Of a DNA stretch of 64,000 bases, positions 1 through 8,966 are shown in pieces. A program made the position numbers and the translations under genes. The notes beneath the pieces were generated by a model that did not search any database, had not been told where the DNA came from, and was given only the letters and a program-made list of their open reading frames with translations. The stretch is from Clytia hemisphaerica. Its lineage: Eukaryota; Cnidaria; Hydrozoa; Leptothecata; Clytiidae. Position 1 is the stretch's first letter, and each line of letters begins with the position of its first letter. Location of the stretch: NCBI GenBank assembly GCA_902728285.1, contig CACVBU010000807.1, positions 1 to 64,000 on the forward strand, given 5' to 3'.

Positions 1-130
1 CTGATAAAAGGATTATTGTTACGGGATTTAGTTTGTCTAAAATTGTTCCCTCCATTACTTTTTTCTTTTTTTCTATACATATGTTTGAATTAGTCGTCTA
101 GCTTGCTAGAGTAGAAGTAATACGGTAATT
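1..130 (+). repeat. Partial copy of a dispersed ~130-bp repeat (family A)
   Basis: The words ggatttagtttgt, ccctccattactttt and gaattagtcgtctagcttgc occur in the same order at 18,600-18,735, more diverged at 62,935-63,075, and inverted at 10,745-10,905. Most copies end in the small palindrome gtctagcttgctagac. This looks like a non-autonomous dispersed element. The 5' part of this copy is cut by the window edge. Confidence 0.6.
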
Positions 131-389
131 GTGTTTTACAATGATCAGTTATGAAGAAAAACGGAGAGTATTTTGAGCGTTTTCTTTTGAGTAACATTTT
201 TATACCTTAAAGATTTAGACTGCTTTACCTGAAATTTATTGATATTTTAGCTCATTTAGGTATGTGTACACCTTTTTTCCGATTTTTTGTCAAAAAATTT
301 TTTTTCAGTCAAAGTGGAAGAAAAGTTACTGGATTTCATTTTGGTAAAATCGCGATCTTAAAATCTTTTTTTGATCCATCGTTATAACC

Positions 390-2200
390 ATTAAATCTGA
401 TACGCTTCGCACCCAAAACGCGTTAGAACCTAGACCCTTCACTGATACGCTTCACACCCAAAACATCTTAGAACCACACCCTTCCACTGATACGCTTCGC
501 ACCCAAAACGCGTTAGAACCTAGACCCTTCACTGATACGCTTCGCACCCAAAACATCTTAGAACCACACCCTTCCACTGATACGCTTCGCACCCAAAACG
601 CGTTAGAACCTAGACCCTTCACTGATACGCTTCGCACCCAAAACACCATAGAACCACACCCTTCCACTGATACGCTTCGCACCCAAAACGCGTTAGAACC
701 TAGACCCTTCACTGATACGCTTCGCACCCAAAACACCATAGAACCACACCCTTCCACTGATACGCTTCGCACCCAAAACGCGTTAGAACCTAGACCCTTC
801 ACTGATACGCTTCGCACCCAAAACACCATTAGAACCACACCCTTCCACTGATACGCTTCGCACCCAAAAACGCGTTAGAACCTAGACCCTTCACTGATAC
901 GCTTCGCACCCAAAACACCTTAGAACCACACCCTTCCACTGATACGCTTCGCACCCAAAACGTGTTAGAACCTAGACCCTTCACTGATACGCTTCGCACC
1001 CAAAACGTGTTAGAACCTAGACCCTTCCACTGATACGCTTCGCACCCAAAACGCGTTAGAACCTAAACCCTTCACTGATACGCTTCGCACCCAAAACACC
1101 ATAGAACCACACCCTTCCACTGATACGCTTCGCACCCAAAACGCGTTAGAACCTAGACCCTTCACTGATACGCTTCGCACCCAAAACACCCATTAGAACC
1201 ACACCTTCCACTGATACGCTTCACACCCAAAACGCGTTAGAACCTAGACCCCTTCACTGATACGCTTCGCACCCAAAACACCATAGAACCACACCTTTCC
1301 ACTGATACGCTTCGCACCCAAAACGCGTTAGAACCTAGACCCTTCACTGATACGCTTCGCACCCAAAACCATTAGAACCACCCCTTCCACTGATACGCTT
1401 CGCACCCAAAACGCGTTAGAACCTAGACCCTTCACTGATACGCTTCGCACCCAAAACACCATAGAACCACACCCTTCCACTGATACGCTTCGCACCCAAA
1501 ACGCGTTAGAACCTAGACCCTTCACTGATACGCTTCGCACCCAAAACACCATTAGAACCACACCCTTCCACTGATACGCTTCGCACCCAAAACGCGTTAG
1601 AACCTAGACCCTTCACTGATACGCTTCGCACCCAAAACGCGTTAGAACCTAGACCCTTCACTGATACGCTTCGCACCCAAAACACCATTAGAACCACACC
1701 CTTCCACTGATACGCTTCGCACCCAAAACGCGTTAGAACCTAGACCCTTCACTGATACGCTTCGCACCCAAAACACCAGAACCACACCCTTCCACTGATA
1801 CGCTCGCACCCAAAACGCGTTAGAACCTAGACCCTTCACTGATACGCTTCGCACCCAAAACACCATGGAACCACACCTTTCCACTGATACGCTTCGCACC
1901 CAAAACACGTTAGAACCTAGACCCTTCACTGCTACGCTTCGCATCCAAAACACCATATAACTACACCCTTCCACTGATACGCTTCGCACCCAAAACGCGT
2001 TAGAACCTAGACCCTTCACTGATACGCTTCACATCCAAAACGCCTTAAACCACACCCTTCCACTGATACGCTTCACACCCGAAACGCGTTAGAACCTAGA
2101 CCCTTCACTGATACGCTTCACATCCAAAACGCCTTAAACCACACCCTTTCACTGATACGCTTCACATCCAAAACGCAATAGAACCACACCCTTCCACTGA
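390..2200. repeat. 90-bp dimeric satellite, about 20 copies
   Basis: This is a tandem array of 45-bp monomers that share gatacgcttcgcacccaaaa. Two variants alternate, one with gcgttagaacctagaccc and one with ca(c/t)c(t/a)tagaaccacaccc, giving a 90-bp higher-order unit. For example cgttagaacc recurs exactly 90 bp apart at 511 and 601. Occasional 1-bp indels shift the frame, and the 3' edge (2,030-2,200) is more degenerate. Because 45 is divisible by 3, long reading frames appear in it, but they are products of the repeat and not genes. Confidence 0.95.
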
Positions 2201-2210
2201 GTGTATCGTC

Positions 2211-2655
2211 TAGCGAGGGAAAAGAAAATTTTTTGATGTGAAGGTTCTAATTATTTCTCTCAAAGTTCAGTGTGTAAAGGACCATCAAATAAAACCTGGA
2301 ATATGGATAGTATCAATACAGACTAATTATATATCCAAGGGGAGGAAAGCGAGATAGGAGCTTTTTTCTTTGGGGAAGTGACAAGATCAACTAACTGCAA
2401 TCAGAACAGAGTCGCAATGAAGGTAGAGAAGACAAATTCTAAAATCAAAGTTACTAGAGTTACTTTGATCAAAATCAAAATGAAGATCGACACTGCCGCA
2501 GACGTTTGAGCTATTGGAGAAAAAAAACATCTACCTCTATTCAGAATCCAGCTGAAAGATTTGAGTAATCATGATCGAAAGTTAGTTGGACCAGATAAGC
2601 ATAGATTTAAATGACACGGGTGTTTTGTTACGAGCCTGAGTTGGGCAAAAGTCAA
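2211..2655. other. Unassigned AT-rich spacer
   Basis: No open frame, repeat unit or RNA signal was recognised between the satellite array and the next foldback element. Confidence 0.5.
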
Positions 2656-2660
2656 CCTCG

Positions 2661-3101
2661 GGCAAATTAAGGCATGTCCAAATTTACCTTAATTTTTTAT
2701 CACCGTTTCCACTTGTCATAGCATATCACTTCATACATCGAAAGAAGCGTATTGGAGGGTAGATCACTGGAATAGCTGTGCCATAATTAAATTTTTCACC
2801 CAAAAAAAGATATTAGGCAAAAACCAAAAAATGCTGACGTCAGCAATACTTGTTTTTTGAATAACTCCAGTTTGGCTTATGGTATAAACATGAAATTTAG
2901 AGAAAAGTTGCATATCAATAATAGGAACATTTTTGCATAACTTTTTTTTCAAATTTTGCTGACAACAGCAGAAATCAGCAAAATACAAAATTTTGCAATA
3001 GAGTTTCGATGTATGAAGTGATATGATATGACAAGTGGAAACGGTGATAAAAAATTAAGCTAAATTTGAAAAATCTGGACAGGCCTTAATTTGCCTGAGA
3101 C
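2661..3101. mobile_element. Foldback/MITE-like element, ~440 bp, ~80-bp inverted ends
   Basis: The left arm (about 2,661-2,745, containing tatcaccgtttccacttgtc and cacttcatacatcgaaa) is matched in inverse orientation at about 3,003-3,100 (tttcgatgtatgaagtg, gacaagtggaaacggtgata). The ends share the word gcaaattaaggc. The interior has no convincing coding potential. Confidence 0.8.
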
Positions 3102-3297
3102 GTTTGAAGTGATATATGTCTGTCACCAAGTACCCACTCCACGACTTGGACAACCAGGAATTGAAGCTTTTTTACAATCATATCAGGAATCAACTTGGTG
3201 GAAGACCAAAAGTAGATCAAAAGTAAAATTATAAATAGTGAGAATGACTTTGTAAAATATTTTAAAAAAATTTGGGAGTCTAGGGCAAGTGAAAGGA

Positions 3298-3445
3298 GGG
3301 CTATTTCACATTAATCTCGACGAATCAGCCACACCATTCCACATTATCTGCACCGAGAAAAGTTCAAATTCCGTTACTGGAACCATTGCGAATGGAGATT
3401 GATCGCATGCTGCAGATGGGAGTTATCGAAAATAGAACACCCAAC
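3298..3445 (+). pseudogene. Ty3/gypsy reverse transcriptase fragment
   Basis: The plus-strand frame reads SAPRKVQIPLLEPLRMEIDR followed by MLQMGVIE. This is the conserved run-up to reverse transcriptase domain 1 of Ty3/gypsy polyproteins (APRKVP...KxELDRMxxxGVIE). The frame stops shortly after the N at 3,457 and the rest of pol is absent, so this is a relic. Confidence 0.7.
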
Positions 3446-3726
3446 AGACTGGTGTCNCTATATATATATAGGGCCCATTTACGGCTTTTTTTGTCACTCT
3501 CACATGTCTTTGCTATGCAAACAGAGTGGAGGGACGGAAGAGTTCTGAAACGCGCGCAACCCCTTTTATATTGATCCCGATTATTCAAACGGCCTGTACT
3601 TTTGAAGAGTTTATTTAAAACTATCTTTATTCCACGAATCCACTTTTTTGGGCTCTTAATCACGTATGAGCAGTATATTATTAGGGAGATAATAAATGTG
3701 TTATATAGTGTGTACTAGTAATGTGT

Positions 3727-3912
3727 TATAGGCCATTTCACAGTCGAAATGGATCATGGGTAATCAGGACTGATTGCGCCTCCATTACGGCTTCCCGTTG
3801 GCTAGACGCAAAAATCTTCAATTTTTTTCAAAACTTTGGACCAATAGTAAGTCGTTATTAGCGCGCAGTGGTCCTGATTACCCTTACGCTTTGCGACTGT
3901 GAAATGGCCTAT
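3727..3912. mobile_element. MITE with ~45-bp imperfect inverted ends
   Basis: The left end ataggccatttcacagtcg is the inverse complement of the right end cgactgtgaaatggcctat. The inner words gggtaatcaggactg and gtcctgattaccc extend the match. Length is about 186 bp, with no coding capacity. Confidence 0.85.
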
Positions 3913-3917
3913 TGCGC

Positions 3918-4090
3918 CCGTCAAGTACCCTGAGTATCAGAGGTCAAGTTTTCAAAAAGAAAATATTAACCTCTGAGGACGAGGTTGGGGTTTCCAATCG
4001 GAAGGCGCTGCATTGCAAAACGTTCGAAAATAGTCAATCGAATTTTGTTTTTAAAACGCAGAACACAATTACGTCACGAAAGAAAGAAAA
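3918..4090 (+). mobile_element. Partial SINE copy (family with taccctgagtatcagagg)
   Basis: It shares the block taccctgagtatcagaggt, a ttttcaaa stretch and the word ttaacctctgagga with the longer copies at 43,933-44,280 and 55,136-55,490. Only the head portion matches, and the rest diverges. Confidence 0.5.
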
Positions 4091-4164
4091 ATAAACACAG
4101 AAATCGAATCAAAACAAAAAGGGATCAGGTCGGGTTAGCGTGGTACATGGGCACCAAGCCTATC

Positions 4165-4510
4165 AGTGAGAGTGACTGATACGCTTGGCGCCCAAAGATA
4201 AATTTACTGACCGAAAGTAAACCCCGCCTAGTTTCATTACGCTCGCACCCAAACGCGTTTGACCTTCCGATACGCTTCGCCCCAAAACGCGTAGAACCTA
4301 GACCCTTCACTGATACGCTTCGCACCCAAAACACCTTAGAACCACACCCTTCCACTGATACGCTTCGCACCCAAAACGCGTTAGAACCTAGACCCTTCAC
4401 TGATACGCTTCGCACCCAAAACACCTTAGAACCACACCCTTCCACTGATACGCTTCACACCCAAAACGCCTTCAAACCACCCTCTTCCACTGGTACGCTT
4501 AACACTCAAA
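4165..4510. repeat. Second, smaller block of the 90-bp satellite
   Basis: It has the same 45/45-bp alternating monomers as the array at 390-2,200 (gatacgcttcgcacccaaaa, gcgttagaacctagaccc, accttagaaccacaccc), with degenerate monomers at both edges. About 2 kb of unrelated sequence containing foldback, gypsy and MITE insertions separates it from the first array. Confidence 0.92.
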
Positions 4511-4839
4511 ATAAAATATCGAACCAAGATCTGCCCTCTGAGAAATAATTTTTTGCACCGAAAATGAAATAGAGCCCTGACGTTCTCATTTTTCGGTGTT
4601 TCACCGAATACGAAATAGAACCGTACCCCTTCACTTTTCTCTGATGTACCCTATCACGATAGTGTCCAGACCATCGGTATTAGCCCTACAGTGATATTGG
4701 ACTTCTCATCTGATCTGAGACAAATATCAGTCTTCAAATGCTAACAAATGTGTCATGAGAGTGATTTACAGTTATAATAGTTTCAAAAGTAAAGCCTTTT
4801 TATAAGAACAATTCTATAAAAATACAAGGCTGAAATTTT

Positions 4840-5010
4840 ACCTATTTGAATGCTCAGCTTAGGCTGACCAATAATTACAGTGTCGTAAGAACCGCTCGCA
4901 TCCGTGAATTTTGCAGAGTATCTCGTTACGCCTATGCTAAGGATACTGCTTTCATATGTTGCTTTCATAGCATTTTCATTGCACTTCTCATCAAAATACA
5001 CTTATCCAAT
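4840..5010 (-). CDS. Candidate isolated exon, unknown protein
   Basis: A minus-strand open frame with non-repetitive, well-mixed amino-acid content contains KATYESSILSIGVTRYSAK and ends SIQIG at a consensus-like donor (GTAAAA near 4,841). It is richer in GC than its flanks and does not belong to a repeat seen elsewhere in the window. No partner exon was found, and I do not recognise the family. It may be one exon of a gene extending beyond what I can trace, or a relic. Confidence 0.3.
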
Positions 5011-5029
5011 TCCCAAATGAGACTTTAAG

Positions 5030-5790
5030 CTTTCCTGCGAGACTCAAACTCATCTAATTAATTGCTAGTTATACGTCGTTATGACGTTTTAAAATGCGAG
5101 AAAGATGCAAAACATGCTATTTATAGAAATCGACACCAGAATTTTTAAACTTCAACCTCAAAAAATCTACCGTGCCACCACGTGCCACCAAAAGATTTTT
5201 ATACCACAGTGGAGCTATGGGACTCACGTCTAATGTATGTCAATCTCAGCTCTTCTCGGATAAATATTGGAAAGTTATTCCCAATTTAAAATTTTGTGTC
5301 TTTATAAGCATTTGATTTGATTTTACTCGTCCTATGATTTTTTTCTCACACCAGATTTCTTAAATGTATCCACTTGGTATTCTAGCATTTATTTTTCAAC
5401 TTTTTGCTAGCAAAAGTATGAATAGAAAAAGTTAGAGACCATTTAAGAATAAGAGTAGTAATCATTTTTCAATCAGAGTCCTTCGAGCCTTCCTTTGCAA
5501 CAAACCAGTACATCGATTGTTTTCTGAAAATAAAAGACATCTTTGGCTCTCCACCGTTTCATTCTATGTTTATCCAGAGTCTGTATGATAAATCCATGGT
5601 AGCAGAACTACTCAAACACTTTGTGTTGGGTGATTTTTTTTAACCTACGCGGAGCGCTTAACAACTACTTGTTGTATAAAAAAGGAAATTTCCTAGATTC
5701 ATTAGGGATAAGAAAAAGACAAACTGAGCTTTCAAAATGGGTAATCAGGTCAATTAGCTCGGCAAATTTTTTTTGATGATGATAAAAACG
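5030..5790. other. Unassigned AT-rich spacer
   Basis: No gene, tandem repeat or inverted repeat was recognised in this stretch. Confidence 0.5.
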
Positions 5791-5798
5791 AGATAACG

Positions 5799-6236
5799 TC
5801 AAGATAAGAATGCTACTGGGACACCATTTAAGCGGCTAGAATACTGAAAAACGCGCGGCAAATTAGGAGATGTTTGCCCAACTTCCTTATACGTAAAGCA
5901 TGAATGCCATCCTTGGTCGCTGTAGGCTCCCTGCGGGGGCAAATATCCGTCGAAAAAACACGTCAAAAATGGTTTCAAAAACGTCACTATCGAAAACACC
6001 GTTAGAATGTAGAATGTTATCTGCATCACAGTCAAAATTTTGCAGTGTTCGTGAACGATTGTGTTTTTGGACGAATTTTGTAACTTAAATATCATTAAAT
6101 TAATTGTCTTGCCGATATCTCGAATTAGGATTATTTTGAGTTTTTGGAACAGCACTTCTTGAATCCTCTCGTCAAAACGCTTCTTTCTCAGCTGTACCTG
6201 ACTTTCAAAAAACGTGGAAACTGGTGGGCATCGCAC
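5799..6236 (-). CDS. 145-codon open frame, unrecognised
   Basis: This is a long minus-strand frame for such AT-rich DNA. The N-terminal half is charged (Lys/Arg/Glu rich) and is followed by a hydrophobic stretch (QITFYILTVFSIVTFLKPF). No family was recognised and no clear splice or initiation context supports it. It could be chance or a transposon relic. Confidence 0.15.
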   Translation of the reverse strand: MRCPPVSTFFESQVQLRKKRFDERIQEVLFQKLKIILIRDIGKTINLMIFKLQNSSKNTIVHEHCKILTVMQITFYILTVFSIVTFLKPFLTCFFDGYLPPQGAYSDQGWHSCFTYKEVGQTSPNLPRVFQYSSRLNGVPVAFLS

Positions 6237-6239
6237 CTG

Positions 6240-7045
6240 ATAAGGTTTTGGACATTCCTTAAAAACCCTCAGAAAATCCTCGCACCAACCAGAAAGATTA
6301 GCTTTTGAATTCGGCAGTTTATGTTACCCTAGGACTTCTGTGATCGGAGTGAAAACATTTTTTAAAATAATAAAATCTGAGTGTAAAAACCCAAAAAGTC
6401 TTTTTTTTTCAATTGTAAAATCAACGAAAATGTTATCCTCAGATCAACCTTTCTAGGAGGGGAAGCTGTGTTGATAATTTAAGTCAATCCCCATCCAATC
6501 CCGAGATATTCGCCACCCCAAAAACCCCCGGTTTGCTATTTTGCGTAAATCTGCTTAATAAAACTAGTTATGCTGTGTGTTTGATTCTAAATAAAATCCT
6601 AAGTACCCGGCCTGACTATAAGATACAAAGCCGACCTTACGGTACCGACTATATTATAGACTAGATCCTAACATCTCTCTTAATACAATGAATAATACCA
6701 TCAATAGTGTAAACGTTCACATCATGTTTCAAACTGTTTTTGCTTACGAACCTCGCGTCTACTTCTAGTTGTGTATCTCATCTCAATCACTGTCTTTTAC
6801 GCTTTCCTGTTTAAATCACTCATCTCCATTGAAGGTACTGTCCGTCTGACTCACGGCCAGAGTATGTTAAATCATACTAAATAGTGTCTGATGAATCTTC
6901 TGAAAGCTCATTTTCCTTGGGATTGGGGTTTGAGGGGCCCTGGTGGGGAGCTAGGGGCAAGGGACCCTTTCTCTAGGAGGGACTAGGTGTTGGCCTGATG
7001 ATGTAACCTTTCTCAGTTGATTTATTTTCTCAATATTTTGCCGTT
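6240..7045. other. Unassigned spacer
   Basis: No coding or repeat structure was recognised. A short G-rich patch lies at about 6,900-7,000. Confidence 0.5.
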
Positions 7046-7049
7046 AACG

Positions 7050-8188
7050 TTTATCGTGTATGATCTTAGGGCCACTCAATCTAGGACCGTTCCTTTTACT
7101 GACCATTGTTTTTTNTTTATGGGGATATTTTTTCCATTCTGTGAGCAATTTTTCTTTGAAGTGGGCGACAGATGTTGCAGTTACAACATCAGCTCCAAGA
7201 CCATTCCATATGTCAATACTTCTGTAGAACAACGAATTTGTTTGATACTCTCTGACACCATCATTTGCAAAGTTTCTTTGTAGTTCGTAATCGTGCCGAC
7301 GTTTTGGGCGTTCGCGAAGGACAAACTTTTGACAGGTCGATGATTTATCATAAACGTGAAGATGTTTATATACTTCAACCATATCGCCAATTTTAAGTCT
7401 GATTTTCAGTGTCGGAAGGTTAATCTTACGGAGACGGTATTCGTAAGATTTGTTCTTGTACCCGCTAACCAGTCTCGTGGCCCTTCGCTGAACACTCTCG
7501 ATGGCATCGATGTGTTCGATGAGTCGTGGAGACCAAACGGCTTCAGCGTACTCAAGATGAGGTCAGACAAACGCTATAAAAAGAGTGTGGAGTATTTCTA
7601 GTGAAAGAAAGTCAAAACTTTTGCTGATCAGACCAACGATTGAGTTAGTTTTCTTGATTTTACCAAAGATGTGTTCTTCAAAATTCAGTTCCCCGACGAT
7701 AATCACTCCGAGATCTTTTTCTTGATCCACGTGCTCCAGGATTAACTCGTCTATGTTGTATTGATGGGTATGTTTGATGTTCCAAAATTTTCCCAGTGTT
7801 AGCACGTGGCATTTATCTGGGTGGAATCAGAGTAGCCAGTCCTTTGACCATCTTTCCATATTCAGCACTAATTATCTCCTCAACAAGCTTAGTGTCGTCT
7901 GCAAAGAGGTACATATCAGAGCTTGTAACCTCAGGTAGATCGTTGATATATAACACAAAAAGTAATAGACCAAGAACACTTCCCTGTGGGACACCGCTGA
8001 GTACTTTACCTTCCTTGGATAGTTTACCATTTACCTTGACATACTGATAACGATCCGACAGAAAGGATTTGATCCAGTCTAACGTGTATCCTTTGATACC
8101 GTATGCGTCGAGTTTCTTGATAATGATGAGTAATCTGCGGTGTGGAACTGTATCGAAGGCCTTGGCAAAGTCGAAATAGATATCCTAC
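7050..8188 (-). pseudogene. 5'-truncated non-LTR retrotransposon (RT C-terminal half)
   Basis: Read on the minus strand, this preserves reverse transcriptase motif A (YFDFAKAFDT at about 8,155-8,188), motif B (SGVPQGSVLG at about 7,985-8,010), motif C (FADDTKL at about 7,885-7,905), and then the C-terminal region with RPHLEYAEAVWSP-like and YKHLHVYDKSS-like blocks ending near 7,050. The frame is broken several times, for example between 7,380 and 7,570 and again before 7,805. The copy starts abruptly in motif A, which fits 5' truncation or later breakage. It is a different family from the full-length LINE at 37.2-41.45 kb. Confidence 0.85.
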
Positions 8189-8194
8189 GAAATA

Positions 8195-8345
8195 GATAAC
8201 ATTCTAACGTCCTACAAGGACTACAACATTTCAATTTAGAAAGCGATCATAAGCCCCTCATTCCTATTTTTAACACTAAACTTATTTCTGAACTATCACC
8301 CGGTGTATCCCGCCATATCGTTCTCTTGGCGGTCGTTTGATGCTG
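8195..8345 (+). pseudogene. Ty3/gypsy RNase H fragment
   Basis: The plus-strand frame contains LESDHKPLIPIFNTKLISEL, matching the TDHKPL core that joins reverse transcriptase and RNase H in Ty3/gypsy polyproteins. The frame stops soon after SRHI. It abuts the truncated LINE directly, so the junction is a nested or recombined insertion. Confidence 0.75.
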
Positions 8346-8433
8346 GATTGTCCGCCTTACGAAAGCCCTTCAAGATAAAAAAACAGTTATAATTATGAAT
8401 TTCACGAATTACCCTAAATTCTTCAAATTCTAT

Positions 8434-8593
8434 TTATACTGAGACGTTTAATTTGTCTGAGACAAGCAATTTAGAAAATGAGCATTATGGAGGAGTGTAC
8501 TTTCCATTCATGTTTCAATAAATAGGATCTCCTCCACAGATCAAATTTTACAAACTTCTCGTCTCAGACGATTTTTCTGTCTCAGTATAAATG
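8434..8593. mobile_element. Small foldback element
   Basis: Inverted ends of about 30 bp (tactgagacg...gtctgagac at 8,437-8,463 against gtctcagacg...ctcagta at 8,562-8,590) flank about 100 bp of non-coding sequence. Confidence 0.65.
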
Positions 8594-8603
8594 AAACTAA
8601 TGG

Positions 8604-8735
8604 CCAAAACTGCTCACAAGATGGTGAAAATAAGAACATGTTAAGGACATTTTTAGGTTTAAAACTCAAAAAGTTAAGAACATCCGAAGGCTTCAAAAAT
8701 TTTGGATGCTCTTATAAAAAAACGTGTAATGTAAC
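8604..8735. mobile_element. Partial MITE, ATAAGAACA family
   Basis: The words gtgaaaataagaacatgtta, gaacatccgaaggcttc and cttataaaaaaacgtgta match, in inverse order, the fuller copy at 12,976-13,215. Other members are at 22,040-22,270 and 27,957-28,102. Confidence 0.6.
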
Positions 8736-8806
8736 TAACCTCTTTCATTTGATAGCATTGGCCAGTCAGAGCTTCATTCCAACAAACCATGACTCCATTA
8801 CCTTTC

Positions 8807-8966
8807 ATACACGCTTTTTTTTTTATAAGAATAGTGTACTTTGGTTGAGGGTGAGCATTATTCTTAATTTTCTATTGTTCTAAACAATAGGCCTATTGTT
8901 TTAAACCCGAAATCTCACCCTGATATTCTTATAGAAGTTATTCTTATAAAAGAAAAAGCGTGTATG
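8807..8966. mobile_element. MITE supplying the 3' end of the neighbouring gene
   Basis: The left terminus catacacgctttttttt and the right terminus aaaaagcgtgtatg are inverse complements, with ttataagaat just inside each end. A central hairpin gaacaatag/ctattgttc is also present. Its right 66 bp encode the last 21 residues and stop codon of the minus-strand gene at 8,901-11,762. Confidence 0.8.

Noticed and set aside
452..2019. Long minus-strand frames encoding FWVRSVSV...GLGSNAF repeats
   Set aside because: They arise because the satellite monomer is 45 bp (divisible by 3). There is no start context or splice structure, and the frames break at every 1-bp indel.
390..2200. CRISPR-like array of ~45-bp repeats
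   Set aside because: The repeats are contiguous with no unique spacers, and the window is eukaryotic.
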